DNA of 64,000 bases from Lutjanus erythropterus (GCA_020091685.1 CM034608.1:5739751-5803750), one strand, 5' to 3'. Shown: positions 12,301 to 27,700, counted from the first letter of the stretch. Notes: a model not told the origin generated them from the sequence alone. Numbers and translations are program-made.

Positions 12301-15300
12301 GGTGGCTCAGCTGACTCAGCCATCCTCTTTGTTAAAAGATGCATAAAATCCTGCTACGAAAATGCACTCTTCATTGACAGTCATTTTCAGTAGAATGTGT
12401 TGTACTATTGCTCAGCGATGCAGCTATAAGATGCCATTTTTCAAAGACAAAGACAGTCACTTTTCTGCCCAACAAGATTTGTAGTACAACTATTAAGGAT
12501 ACACTGATATTTATGTTTAAAATGACAATTTAGCTGATTTTTTTGGTTGGTTGTTTTGTTTATTATCACCCTTTTGTACTAGGTAACCAAAGACATCTTA
12601 ATTATAAAAAAAAGGCACCTGCAACACTCCATACCAGAATTGTCTGTCCACTGAAACAGCAGGCAAAGGAGTTGTGTCTAGATCATAACACAGAACCTGC
12701 AAAAAATCTCACTAGACTGATCATTTTAATCCAAACCATTATCTTTCCCTAACCGTTTTCGTCCCCACAAAGTAAATCTTAACCACAGCCTTGTCACATT
12801 ATAAAACATAGTTTATATAACGTGCGCAGGGAGGAAACAACTCTACAAATCTCCAGAGTGTTCACAAATCTAGGGTTTCCATCTAGACACGACCAAGTAC
12901 AGGCGAACTGCTGGTAGTGTGAAGTGGAAACGTCAACAGCTCAGCTGTGAAGCGGCAGGCCACACAGAATTCACAAAAAAGGACTGTTGATTGCTGGAGA
13001 AAATAAAAATCACCTTTCTTGGTAGCAACACTAACTCGAGGAGCAAAGAACTGTTCATCAGAAGCATCATGCACAACCCCAAGCTTTGGTTCACTGATGC
13101 ACAGTACACTTCAGTTGGATATCAACCAGTGGAAAAATGCCTATGGTTTTGGCATTTTATTTATGATGCCCACATACTTTTGGCAGTGTGGATATAGCCG
13201 TATTGCTACATTGCAAGTGTCATACCAGATACATTGAGACCATGACTGAGCCATGTTTGCAATCCCCTGCTTTCCTTAATAAAAGATACCACTAGTGTAA
13301 ATGGTAGGAGGGTGGAAGTCGTACATGACTGAAGGATGAGAGAATATATGAGGCTCATCGTAAGATTTTGATTTACATGCACCACTGGCAGTTCCCTTTA
13401 ACAGGTAGCCGAGGTTTGAAGTCACTGCCTGAAAACATGCACCAAACGACACTGCAGTAAAACATCTTGCAACAGAGAGTTCAAAGAGGACAGGGCCACA
13501 GATTTAATGCAATCAAACAAGACAATTAAATGTTTCCTCCTATTACGGAGCTCATTTCTCTGATTAGCATCTTAGCAGTGAGAGGATGGTACAAACCAGT
13601 GTGACCTGCTGTTGCAGTGTTGGATGAAATGTAGATCATGATGCACATAGTATCCATAGCATTAGTATCAGCTGATAGACACTTGCATCACACTTTGAAT
13701 TTATATAAGCATCAGGATCCCCCAGGAGGAGGTGGAAAACCTTGTTGGGGTAAGGATCTGGACTAGGGCTGCACGATATTGGAAAAAAACTGACATTGTG
13801 ATTTTTTTTTTACCCTGCGATATATATTGCGATATGAAAAAATACAGGAATTTTCACCAAATGACTTCAATAGCACTTTATGTTATACTGCACTGCTGCC
13901 ATCTTGTGGACAATTAACCTGCACTGATCTTGCAACTCACTCCATATGCAGGGGCGTGGTCTGCTTTGGCAAACTGATTAAGAACGATTGTGATTGGTGG
14001 ATCGCTGCGTGCAGTGTGTGTCAGGTACCCTTGAAATTAGATGAGAACACGTGTAGTTAATTTGCCTCCTACATCGCAGGACCTGCAATGTGACTATTGC
14101 GCATACGTACATTGTGATGATGATGCTCAAACAATATATTGTGCAGCTCTAATCTGGACTACATTTCTTAGCCTACTGCCACAGTGACTTAGCCCAGGGT
14201 GAGGAGCAGAAACTGGATGGATGGATAAAATTTACCAGCATGCTACAAGCAGCTTCTGCATTTTCTGTCAGATCCAATTATTTTAGTTTACAATTTGTCC
14301 AGACAGATCTTCGTGCTCTGCACAAAAAGCTGTTTGTGTGTTTATGCCACACAGAACTTAGGATAAACAGCTGCAGGATGAGAATTGAAACACACACCCA
14401 TGAAAAAGTTGCAGTACTTGAGTGCATACGTCAGCTGTTACACTTAAGTAGCATTTGGATCACTCCAGAAAATTTCTATCCATAAAGCCATAACAGTCTT
14501 GTGTTTTCTGCAGAAAGTTGCCTGTCCCTGCATATTATGAATCAGGCTGAAGGGTATAAAGCACAGCTGCAGCTGTAAGGAGATTTTCATTAGAGTCCAG
14601 ATTGATTTAATCATTCAGTGAGTAAAGTGCTACAGGGAAGTTAGGTTGCTGCAACAACTTTGTGTCTGCATTCTAATTCATAAGGCAACATCCTATGTTT
14701 ATGTGATCCTTGTGAAATCAAGGTGAGAAAGTATCTTGTGACCACACTGTAAGTCATCATAAGTCTTTGCTTTCAAGCGCTCTTCAGTCAAAGGCAATTT
14801 CATGACATGATCTGGACAAATGAAAAAGCCACAGCAGGGTGTGAATAATGGATCTGGTTGTTCTTGACAGCAACTTTGACATGTTAATTATAAAGCACTC
14901 CAGAAACATCAAAGTTAGATGGATATAAACTGTAAAAGGCACCAGCCTTACTGTAAACATGGCTAATCATGGGCCTGACCACTGCATTTACCCATTGTGT
15001 CATTTGACAGCAACTGCCTAGTAATAAATTAAGCAGGACAGACATGTTACCTGCAGTTCAAATCACTCTATTCAGCTAAAAGAGATTTAACATTCTCTTT
15101 CTGTCCTACATGACTACAAAATCTACATAAATGTTTGAAATCACGTTAGTTCTCTCCTGGATTAGAATTAGTTAATTCCAACATGTAGTGCACTAACTGA
15201 AAATGATCGCTCTAAATGCTGAGGCCGACGTGAGGGCAAGCGTCCCTCCCAGGTTAATGTGTATATGTCCACCTACCACAGTTGACCTCATCCTCTCCAT

Positions 15301-18300
15301 TGTCGCAGTCCTTCTCTCCGTCACATTTCCAGAAGATGGGGATACACTGAGTGGAGCCCACTCCGCAGCTAAACTCGTTCACACGACACGTCCTCATGTC
15401 TGCAGGGACAAAAACAAATACACCATCAACAGTGCAGCTATTATTTGTGCTCCGTTTTCTGTGATTCATACCAATGCCATAAAGATTTTTTGGTGTGATT
15501 TGCAAAGTTTTGGATATGTGTTGTGTTGCTAAAAGTGCCAAAAAAAACCCAAAAAACTAAGACAGCAATGTCTCTGAAGAAATCATGACCCAGTCACTCG
15601 AGATAATACTTGTTGTGAACGTACTTCAACTGTACCACCACACAGCTCAGTGGTGCTCATGTTACAGGTCAGCAGAAGAGGATGCCACTAATGTTTGCAT
15701 CCCACGCCATCGTGAGCCTCTCATCCATGAGTAGATGCATGCTACCTTCTGTACAGTGATACAGTTTGCAGATGGTAAAGAGAACACAGTTCCTACATGA
15801 AACTGCTCGCAACAAGGTCTGTGCATTATATTCGAAGGCAGACATCTCTACGGTTGACAACGCCAAAACTCTACAGCGCACACCAAAACAATCTAGATGG
15901 ATAAATGGCACTACAGGTCTGAGACATTTGGGGTTGAACTGTCCCTTGAAGAAAACTAACTTGTCACTGGTGCTTTTGGCAGAAGAAAATGCATTTAAGA
16001 GACACATACATTTATTTAATGACCTATTAGAAGTGTAAAATTGAGTGGACATGGTGCTGTGGCCAAAAAATGGACAAAAAAAAAAAAAAAATGAATTGCC
16101 GCCAGCATCTTTTGGTCCAGGTTGGTCCTTTCCCTTAAGTCTTTGCCAGGAAATAATCACTCAAATACGTGGCCTTACAAACCTTACTGTCGCCTATACA
16201 TTGTTTTGTTTAACATGTCTGCCTGTTGCTGAGACACTGCTTTATTCTTAAAGTATAAACTTCACTGCGTGGCTGCACCTGTATTAAACAGTTTAGGAGC
16301 TTACAGGCATATCTCCAATCATCTCATCTGCATATTTGGGACTTCAAGACCACATTCAATACTTTAGCTTTCATTACCAATTACAATTTACTGCAGAGAT
16401 CAAGCTTGGGATTTGCTGTTCACATGTGCTTAAAAGAAACATACCTAAGTTGTTAAATGTGTGACGCTTATGCAGAAGTATAAGCATTTCCCCCTTGACA
16501 GCAGGGACAAAAATAACAGGAGGACGAAACAAGGTCACAGCATAACTTTTTCTTGCGTTGGAAACAGTGAACAGCTTTTGGCAGAGAGATGGTGATGTTG
16601 AGCTACAAGTTGCCTGTCAAAAGAAAGGCGTTTAGCTGGAGGTGAGATGGTGACCACACAGTTCTCACCTCTGTTAACTTAATGCCCAGACAGACAGAAA
16701 ACTGCAAGCTGTTATATAACCCAGCTTGCTGGAACATCAACAACTCTAGAAAAACATATTTATAATAACAATATTTTTTCAAGTCAATAGTGTAAATATC
16801 TTGATATTTTTGCACCAGTCTCACCAATTATAATGTAGTCACTACTATTAAGCAAGTTCTCCTGTTCAGCTTGATTTTAATCAATATTTGTAGCACTTTT
16901 TGTTTTTTCAAATACTCATTTGTCTTTGTGAATTAAAACTGTAACAACTTGATATTCAGCCCAGATAAGGGACACATCATTTTTTAATATCAGTAACCTG
17001 GAGAGTAAACTCCAGCTTAAAATGTGACTCAAGATCCTCTTGCACCATCAGGAACCTCTTCACCACTCAGCATACATATTCGCCCCACAGTTTCCAATAA
17101 ACCTCCACTTCAAGACTTGGTTTTCCTCTTATCCCTGCGATCTTCCATTGTGCAGGGGCGATAACAAGCAGTGTTGCACATAAAAACGGACTGTACTGTG
17201 ATAAGAACTGCTCAGTGGAGCAGTAGATGGAGGTGAACTGAAAAGTGGCTCCTACAGATGCGTGAACTATTGACTATGAATATGTCGTTTTGTTGATATG
17301 CCAGGTGACAATATGCCACCATATTTGTAAAATCCAGTTCTGTGTTAAGGTGGTGAGTATCAACAACAGCGACACAACTCAACTTATTGTATGACAGTAC
17401 ACACTGCTTTCTCTGCCTCAGACATATTCTGTCTCCAACTTTATTGATCTTGCAGTGATCTATTCTCCATACATGTTCCTTGATGAAATTAAGGTCACAA
17501 CCCTAAGTTTGCCAATTCAATGATTAATTGGCTGAGAATCATTTGAAAATGTTCCCTGTGGCGCCAATCTGATCTCTCAGTAGGATTACAACCAACACCT
17601 TAGTTCAAGGAATAAAAACATGTTTGAAAGCCCCCAAACAAATAAGTGTAACTACCCGTCCAATGCATCAAAGGTAATTAACTAAGCATTCAATGCCCAC
17701 TTTCAGCTTCTTTATTAATGGCACACATACATTTTGGTCTGGTCTTGGTAGTTTTTTTCTGATATTGGTATCAGAAATGCCTATAATACAGCCTAACATG
17801 CTGGATCAGGTAACAGCAAGAACACAAATCTAGATTAGCATCGTCTTTTTTTGGTTGGTGGTGAAGCATATCTAATCTGAAACTTGCATATTCTTACATT
17901 GACATTTGTCTTGTGGCTGGTGCTCATTTTTGCCCTGACAGCAATCCTATCATATCTACACAGGGTTAGTGGTATAGAGCTGTACAGCAACATCTTTTTC
18001 TTCTTTGTTTACCCACACAAAAGGGGGAATTTAAAAAAAAAAACCACACATTGGTAATCAGCAAACTGTTTGCTTTAAATCTACTTTTTAATCCGTACTG
18101 ACCTAATTTTAAAGTGTTTTTAAGGGCTGAGATGCATTCAATACATGTTAGGCTTAAAAGATACTTAGGACTTCTCCCAATTTATCCATTTGAATAATTG
18201 CACACTGTGGTCTATTTGCAATTGCAGCTGTTTTTTTTTTGTTTTTGGTTACATTCCCAGAAAAGTCAGCACTTAAGACAAAGATTTTCACCTGACAGCA

Positions 18301-18671
18301 ACAGTGTGAACCAGTGTAAACAAAACCCAGATGGCCAACTGAAACGCAGGCTGTAACTTGAGCATTAATGGAGGACTCTGACATCCTGGTTGTCTATTTA
18401 ATCAATGACAAAGTGACAAGAAACTGTAGTTTGCTTCCTTAATTCAACACTGACGCAAAAAAAAAAAAAAAAAACTGACGTCAACAAAACCACTGCACCT
18501 TCACACAGAAACTGGCAGACACACACAGTCACACACTTTAAGATTCCATTCCCTGCTGCCAAGTCATGTGCAACAGCTGGTCAAACAGTACAGTGATGTA
18601 ACAGCTATAGTAATTGGGTTGACTTGCACGTACACCACTGCAGCTATGAATGGAACTTAACACAAGCTCTT

Positions 18672-18712
<41 letters not shown>

Positions 18713-21700
18713 ATGGACTACAAACTGGAACGCTGGTTCAAGACCTTCAGTTGACCGACACACTTTGCCCAAGTGCAAGTGGAAACATGCACAGAGAGAT
18801 TGTAGCATTTAGTCTAGACGAGAACAGCCTCATGGCACAAAGTCTACAGAGGAGGAGATCAAATGGCACAGCAGGACAGTAAGCCATTTAATTTCTCAGC
18901 AGGAAATTTCTCCAATGTAAAAGTGAAAAACGTGGGTTCAAACGTAAAAAGGCATAAGTATGAGACAGTTGTACAAATGTTCTCAGGATAATTAACTGAA
19001 AAAGGTTTGCACAGTCAAAGTGTCAGACATTTTTTTTAACCTATTTGAGAGCTGCACAACCACATATAGAGAGGGAAGAAAATAGACCACCCATATAAAA
19101 AAATAGAGATGAGCCTTGTGATACTCACTCAGGTGTACACAACTATGATGGTCAGTGAAGCAGCCAGGGCACAAAATAACATTCGGTGCATTTTGAACAT
19201 TAACTAGCCATTTTGCCATATTGTCATTTAATAGATAACCATCGTTGGCTAGTCAGTGAAACACATCTACCAGCCACTTGCATATCTTACCAGCTGGTGA
19301 CTGGTCCTCATTTTGTGTGCTGGTAGGAGCTTCAGTGGATTATTCTGATGCACTCTGCTACAGATGTGCTGCACACTGTTGCACTGCATCCTATCTAGTT
19401 TGACAGTTAAATCCACTCCATGGGTGCATTATGGTTTCATGGTTAGTTACAGCAAAAACAGACACTTTTTTAACAGTGGAATCAGGTCTGTCCCTTCAGG
19501 ACTGTTATCCCAGTGTCTCACAGCAGGTGAATGACTGAGTCTTGTGTCACAAAGCGTGGATCATACAAAGGACATCGTCTCAACATAAAATCAAGATAGA
19601 AGAAGACAGGGTTTTTCAAGCAAAATACAGGGTTTTGAGAAACACGCACTGGGATGAAACAAAGCTCCATCCATCCTCTGGGATATTAATGTAACATGAA
19701 AATAAAGATGTAAAAAAGTATTTCCATTTTCCACTCTAGGTTTATCTAGGAGCTGCTTTTTTGGGCACCGTACACATTTTGTTTTTTATTTCTAATACTG
19801 CAAAAAATTGGGAAGGTCTTGGCAACACCACACAGCCAACGGCTTTGAATAACTCCAGTGCTTTAATGACTCCCCAAACTGCACCGCTCTCACTTTGGCA
19901 GCATCGCACCACAGATCCCCATCCAAGAGAGCAGGAGGGATTTGCCCCGACTAAGATGAAGTGTTGTTTTCTTTTCTGCCAGGGGTAAAGAACTTATTTT
20001 TGTATTGTTTTCAGGTGCTTGCACTGAACCTGCGGTGTTGACACACTGCAGCAAAAGCAGAGGATGGCTCTGTGAAAACTGAAAGATGGAGTAAAACCCT
20101 ATCACACACCTGAAACCCTCTGCTGCCCTGGCAAATATCACTTCACAAACACTGAGATGAACCTGCAGGTTCAACTTAATATTCAATCCCTAGCTAAAAA
20201 TTTGGTTCTGTCATTTTTGTATTTGTTCAGTGAAAAGTCATGTTCAATTTCACGCAACAAAACTCCAGCTAGGCTCTTCCCAAAAATAAACCCAAGACCT
20301 TTAATATTAGGAAATATTCCACACCACTGTTTTTGTTCAGAAGTAGTTCTCTCTATTGGTGTGCTGCAAAAATGATTTTTATTAATGTAATCTGATATAA
20401 TCCATCAGCCTAAACTATCATTTAAATGCTAAAAAGTAAAGGTAAAAATTGCAAGCAAATCACAAGTAATACAAAATTTATTTTAATTATAATGTTTGAA
20501 TGGTGCTGGCCAATCAAAAATACCACTCAAAGTTTTGCGTGACAAAAAAAATTAAATTGAGGAAGCAGAGTAAGTGAGTCATGTTGTAAGCTATGTATTA
20601 AGAGAAGGAAAATGGAGAAGGAAAATAAACCATATTGGATTGTACTGGCAGACACTCAGGGTTGCAGTGAAAAAATGGTATCAAGCCATCCCTGCTTGTG
20701 CCCAACCAACATTTTAAAACCCTAAAACTTTTCCGTTTACTTTTACTACTATTTACTATCTACTAACATAAATGACAAAGAAAAGCAACACACCCTCCCA
20801 AATAAAAGGCTGAAATCAGTAAATGTTTGACATTTTTGCTTTAAAAAAAATTAAATAATCACTTATCAAAATAGTTGAATCATTTTCTTTCAATCGACTA
20901 ACCTATTAATCGTGGCAGCTGTAGTGTGTATCATTGGGCACTTCCACACAAAGTAGGTCCAGTCTAAAGTCTGTCAGCTAAGAGCTTGGTAAAATACTGT
21001 TATGACAATAAATAAAGGGGATATCCAAAAACTTTAAACAGAGACACACAATTACGACTATCCGACTAACCTTCTCTATCGTCTCCTGTTAACTAACTTG
21101 GTAACTTAGTGTATATAATCCAAACATGCCACAAGTAGTCGACTAATTGACTCACTAACGGATTTATTCCACTGGGCATGACTGCATCACATTGCAACTA
21201 TGCCATGTCCACCAGACCTCACTGCAACCGTTGTACACAATGCTTGTGATTACACCAGCAGCGTCTCAGCGTGTCCTAGAAGCTTCCCTCTGCTCTCCTC
21301 GACTTCAAATATGCACAAATGTCTATTTTTGACGAATGCCTCGTCAAGCTGCACAGAGCAGATTGAGCAGGCAGCAAGTCAGACAAAGACATGGCATAGA
21401 CAATCTGGTCAATTTACAAAAGTAAACAGAATCAGGTGGGTAAAATGCTCCACTTCTGAAATACTGCTGGTGGGACATGCAGCAGTGTGAAGGATGGATC
21501 AAAACTGTGGCAAAGACATGAAGTGCCCAGTGGAATTAACAGGTCATGACTTGAACTGATGACTGCTGGTTGACGAGGAAAATCTTTAGTCGGGGTGCAG
21601 CCCTAGTTGTCAGAACCAGGACCTCTGTTCATCCTTTGTCAGTAATCAGAGGAATTTTGAGGTCTAGAGTAATTACCATCCTTTCTACTGTGTACTGCTG

Positions 21701-24700
21701 AGGCTTTAACTGTGGATTTTCAAAATGCTGTCAACTTATTCAGATGATAAAGATTTATGTATGTTGCCTTGGTGCACTATAAAGCTTTAGTACCTAGAAA
21801 AACACCATTAAAGAAATGGGTTTGATAAACAGCTGCTGACAGTTTAGACTTTTCTACTGCTAAGATGTGGGAAAAATGTGCTAAATGTTTCATCAACCCT
21901 CCAGCAAGCCTTTCTTCTTTGTCCTCCACCAATGCTGGTTTCAGTTGGGAATAGACCTGAGGTTCAGTATTTAGTTCCAGTACCACGGATGAAAGAGGAA
22001 TTTTCTATCTTTCTTCAGTTGACTTACAAAAAATGCTTCTAGCATTCAGGAAGATTTCAGGAAGCAGAGTGAATATCAAACCAACAAGTGTTTGATGAAG
22101 CGCCTTCATCTCTCCTCTGATGTTTATCTCTGTACCTGAGGAGACACCGAAGTCCATTTGTCTTTACATCGGCACAGTGATGGCAGCGGAGACTAGGGAT
22201 TCTCATTAAACGGTGACGTTAGTATAAACACTTTCCATCATCGCTTATCTACAACGAGCACCTCTGCAAAACCTCACATCACAGTTATACCATTTAAAGC
22301 ACAGCAGCACTCCTTAGTTCTATTTAAACAACTTATTTATTTGACAGGGCTGCTCGCAGGGGAGTCTCCCTCACTGCTTTCAAGTGTCTCACTGCATTTC
22401 TGCAACACTGAGATGCTGGTAGACACAGCAGGAAGTCTTTACTATGCACTCTTACAGTCAAAAATGTTTTTTTTATGCAGCTGGTTGCCAAGCCAACTTG
22501 AAAGGTCATCAGCCATAAGCATTACAGTTTTCCTTAAGGAAAGTTTTCACAATGTATTATCTCAGTGGTGGAAGAACTATTCAGAAAACTTACTCAAGTG
22601 TATGGCATTACAAGAACACTCAAAGTTGTGTACCTTGGTTAAACAGACGAATTAGGCAGTTTAACTGAATAATAATAATCTTACTTAAAAAGGTCTACTA
22701 ACTGCATGAGAAATGTGAATGAAAGCCACTGAAAAGGCTTTTCACAACCTTTCAACTGCAGTGGTTCCCCTATACATATTTAGTAGCAGTGGTGCACCAC
22801 TTCTGAAATGTGACTGCTGGAACAGGATGAGAGAGGAGACGGCTGCATCTCATTTCTTTAGAAACTCATGTTATTTTATTTTGCACTAGGGACACTTTAT
22901 ATCCAGGTTAATTGATACACTTGTGAGTAAAGCATGGGCTATATAATGGATAGGAGAGAGGATCCATCTCATCTTTGAGAAACCCACTGGTGAAATGTGG
23001 CGAGATTTCAGCAGGGGTGGGTGGCAGTCTCTCTTAGGAGCCACTTTGGCGGGTGGCCTATGGCTGGGCAACAAAACATTTTTTTTTACTCTAGATAGAT
23101 CTAACAGAAGAAATCAATGCGACAACAGTCAAGCGGCTGTCCCTCTGTCTCTGCTATCCCTCCAGCTGTCTTGACAGGCAGTCTGCAGGAGGGCAGGCTG
23201 ATGAACTCGTACACACAGAGCGGAGGGGATGAAACTAACTTCTGGATATATTTTACTACAATAAAAATCTTCATTATCTGTAAGTGCAACAAAAAGAAGA
23301 CAGTATGATCAAGTTGTCAAGCAGTAACTTACTGCTTCCTCTTAATCCTGGTCTATTTTGAACATACGGAGCTCGTTGTGACAAAGTGCTGGAGGCAGCC
23401 CTAATGCAGAAGAGTTGTCAAAGACGGCTACAGATTCCATCACAGAAATATTAATGTTACAAATTATTTGGATTGGGTCCCCTTAAAGAAATATCTTAAA
23501 TACAAGTTATTTTTGAAAATGTCATTACATTTAAGTAAATTAACACTGTTGGTTGTACAGCAGTGTTGTTATGAAAGTTAATAAGTTAAGTAGATATATT
23601 CAATAAATGTCAATAACCGTTTTAAATATTATGCTTTTATTATGTTCAATAAAGATGTATTCTCCTATCCTAAATCTTGATAGACCTCAAATGCAAGACA
23701 TTTCCTCTGATCATTACTGTGCACAAATGTAGGCCTAATGTACAGCCTCAAGACCACTTCTGATGCCAACAGACCCATAGGCAATTTGTTTTGTGCGCAG
23801 GTCTCTATAAAAAAAATGTGTGCTTTCCAGAAGTGCTTCACCTCCGCTGCTACAACGTCATCCTAAGGGAAACACTGTATAACATCCACGAATTTTAAAA
23901 ATGAGAATTACAGTTCAATCAGGTGTAATCACTAACTAAACTAAGGTTTGGTCAGTTGAAAGCTCCAGAAAAAGCTACTGAAATATAAATTATTATTCTA
24001 CTGTAGTATTTTTCCTAAAAGTCAAGAATGAATTTCCATGCAAAAATTAAACCTTTTTATTTATAAACATTTGTTTTACTGCACAGCAAATACTCATTCA
24101 TGGCTACTGAAAGTGTTGTGACTTCTGTATAATTTGTATAAGGGCTCCTTGTCTCTATTGTCCAAGTTACACAAGGTGTTTGCTTGCCGATCCATAAGAG
24201 CTTCTATTTAGAGCCTACATAGGTTGATAAACTATTTTTAGGTCAATTTGTCCTTGCTGTTTATTGTGTTAACCTGAACCTGTCACAGAGTCTGCAGTAA
24301 TTAAGGCTGCTCACATGGCCTGACCTCCTGGGGGACATGTACAAGCCACGGTTTCAGACTTGTTCTTTATTGTCTGCCTCGTTGTTAATGTGTATTTATG
24401 TACTCTGTTGTTCTGTAAACCTCCAAATGAACCTATTAGTTCCAAGTACTTTCTAAATAACAGACGGATTAGTTGGTCTGCGTACAGTGTTCTCTTAGGC
24501 GGCAAATACAACAGGAATAATAATCAATCATAATGCAACCTATTTAGTGAACACTAAAAACATTTCAGTTCTGGGGCTTGCAGTCACCTGAGTTCTGACA
24601 GCGTGCTGCATTTACACAAGTGGACCACAAAGCCTTTAAACACATACCAAAACAATGCCAATTTTAAGGGTTAATTACTTGGACCATGTTTGATTCCTTT

Positions 24701-27700
24701 GAAAGAAAGACACTTCTTTTGATGATATGAAGGATAATGCTGATGATAGTCTATATTTCCTTAATTTTTAATGTCATAAATCTATGAAAACACAAACCAA
24801 CAACAAACTGTGGGCCTTGATGCCCCAATAAATCTGGAATTATCAAAGGCAAAAGTGCCTTTCCCCTAAAGATAATTCCAGGCCTGTTGTAGTAATCAGA
24901 TCAGCTGCAACATCATCATGATTCTTCAAAAATATCCAAACAAGGAGGAAAAAAATATATATTAAATCTGTATGAGGGAGAAACATCTACTCACGGCAGA
25001 TTTCTACGCTCTCGTCGGACCCGTCCTCGCAGTCTGGCTCCCCATCACAGTGCCATCGCTTCGGGACACACTGGCCATTGCGACACACGAAGTCCACCTC
25101 TGCACAAGTCTTTTTCACTGAAGAGGGAGAGAAAAGAGATGGATTTGTTAACCAGTGAAGAGGAAGGAGAGGCAGGTTTGGTGTTGTTTAATGAAACTTC
25201 TCACAATAAAGAAATGGAAAGGTCAAAAAGACCAAAGCCAAACTCTCATCCCTCATGAATATGAATTGTGCTACACATACCCTACATATTTATTTGAAGT
25301 TTCGTATTAATTTTTGAGAATATGTTTTTCAGTCAGTTGATCCTTGAGTCCACGTGGTCATTTGAGCCAAGGTTGAAGGTATTTTTGAGATATCGCACTG
25401 AAAAGAAGGGGATGGAGGGAAACCCCAAAAACATAATGCCTCCAGCATAAAATGGAAAGATTACAGCAAATTAAAATAAGTAGCAATTTGGTGTAGCAGA
25501 AACAGGATTTTACTGCATTCCTATTCTGTCACCTGTTGACCCACTGAGCTTTCCCTTGCAGGTGTCTAATGTAGAAGGCTAATGTAGAAACATGGCAGTG
25601 CAAGCACAGTGATAATGCATGGCAGTGACTATACACTAATGAAAACATACCTCTGAAGAGTAAATTCAATTTCTCCCATATTCTACCAAAAAATTCCCCT
25701 ATATTTTACCCACTGGACCTTTAAGCCAACATGAAAGTTAGCTTCACAGACTCACAGCTGAGCATTGCTGCTGCTTCATATCTATGAATCCCAAAAGTTA
25801 TGATACTGACTAGCCTCCTGAATGAGCTGACATGAAGCAATCTCCTAGATTTAGAGCAACATCCTTCCCTCTTTTGGCATTTTTCAACAACAAAAAAAAC
25901 ATGGTCTTCTCTTTTCTCTTGAAAATATCAGTTACAGAGTGGTGAGTCTTTCGAACAGGGAATGTTGTTGTTGTTGTTCAGCCAACTCACAGAATTAACC
26001 ACAGCTGAGTAAATCTGCCTGTGACAGTATGTTGCTGAAAAATTAAAGGTCTCCAACTAAACCTTTCATCTCCTACAGCTTATGAAGATGCTGTTAATTA
26101 TGCAAGCTCTGATTAGAATCAAGGCCCCTCCAATTTGAATTTGAACTTGCAACTGTGATTTTGATATAAATGATTAATCATTCAACCCAATCTCCAGGTT
26201 TTGTTGGTCTGTTGCAAATCGGAGGAATGCAAATAATACAAACAAAAGAAGTCAGGGAGAGATGAAGCTGACTGTTTAATAAACAAACTTGAAAGTATCC
26301 CTGATGGTCTGCCAGGAAAAGAGAAGATGGATTTTTTCAAGATGTTTAAGGGATTTCAAAACTGTAGCACAACACAAATCCCTTTGCTCTCAGCACCTCC
26401 ATGTGCACACAAGGCCTGAGTGTCTCCTAGAGGCCTTTCCTCAGACTCTCTGACCAGAATACAAACAACCAACAAGAAACACCCAACTCAAATTTGAGCT
26501 ATGACAGCAGCAAGTCGCAGCGGGCCTCATTATCAACCTCTGTTTTTATGAATTCATTTTAGATTCTCATGTTTCACAATTCCATGTGCCTCAGTTCTGA
26601 GTTCAAAGTTAAAACAGCTCTGATCTCCAATGACTGAATATCAGACAGATCAAATCACAACCCGTTTGTCCATCATCACTTGACTGACACCATTAGCAAA
26701 GTTAGTCACCAGCAGCAGTCATACCTTTTTCATAGTTCACTGGGATATATGACAGTTTTTTGTGTGTTGGTCCATAGATTGTAACGCAACGCTGACCTTG
26801 ACCAAAGCAGGTTCAGGCAGGGACATGAGGCATGAAGCAGTTAAGAAGTGAGTTTGTATTGTTGGAAACAGGACTTGTGTAAGGTTATACTCTGTTAATA
26901 GCCCTCCTCCAGTCATGTTTTTAACAATATAAAATGCTCTGGAAGAAGTAATGAATTGTCTTTTTTGCAAAATAAGTTCAAATAACTTCTTAATTGACTT
27001 ACATAGAGCTCTACACCCTGCCTTCATTTAGTATTCAAGGATTTACGAATATACAAATACTCCCCACCCTCTCCACACCCCTTCTCCCTCCCCTATGCCG
27101 CTTGCCTGCAAAGCCTGCAGTGCTGCACACTGGCTCACCTTCGACTGTCCTCATTAAATTGCCAGATCATTTTAGAAGCATTTGTAGTTATTGCCCCCCC
27201 CCCCCCACATAAAGTAAACAGTTGAGCGAGGTCGCCTCCTCTGTGTCTCACTGCTGTGGACTGGATGAAAAGCAAGAGTAAAGATGAATGCACTTTTTAA
27301 ATCCCAAAAGTTTGAAGCATAAACTCTGAACTCCTCCTGCCAGAAAAGAGTCTGCATCAGAGCAAAATCGGTGTGACTCCCCAGTGTTTCCTCCTCCACA
27401 AGCGCCGTCTGTCCCTGGCTCTCACCCTTAATGTTCTCTGGCTCTCAGCAGCTGTCTGTGGCTCAGCTCCACCACGGTTTCCCAGGTGAAAAAGTTTATT
27501 ACCCTTTGGTGTGAAGACACTATAATTCAGCCATACATGTTCTAACCGGAAACTGATTCTGAAGAAGGAGAGGGACAGGGTTGTGCACAAGGGGGCATAT
27601 CAAAATGGAAATGTTTTTTATGTATCACTCTCTACAATGATAGAAATGCAACAGTACAGATAAGCCATCAGCTTGACAAATTCATCAGTTAATGTGTTGC

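Larger units (their letters stand above)
11946..15276 (-). other. vldlr intron 4
   Basis: 3,331 bp. Contains an ACAACATC-type short tandem repeat (about 11998-12046), a Tc1/mariner relic (12256-13199), and a well-bounded hAT miniature element (13764-14151). The remainder, 14152-15276, shows nothing recognisable. Confidence 0.9.
15400..24994 (-). other. vldlr intron 3
   Basis: 9,595 bp. Contains a rearranged repeat next to exon 4 (15525-15950), A18 and CA microsatellites (18457-18474, 18674-18711), hAT termini near 20930 and 21605, and a 1.1-kb inverted-repeat element (22759-23877). Other parts (about 16000-18400, 18800-20800, 23900-24990) show no recognisable feature. Confidence 0.88.

Noticed and set aside
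15669..16160. 163-codon open frame on the minus strand, the longest in the window
   Set aside because: It overlaps interspersed repeat sequence (15525-15950), includes a phenylalanine run from an A/T tract, and has no recognisable domain.
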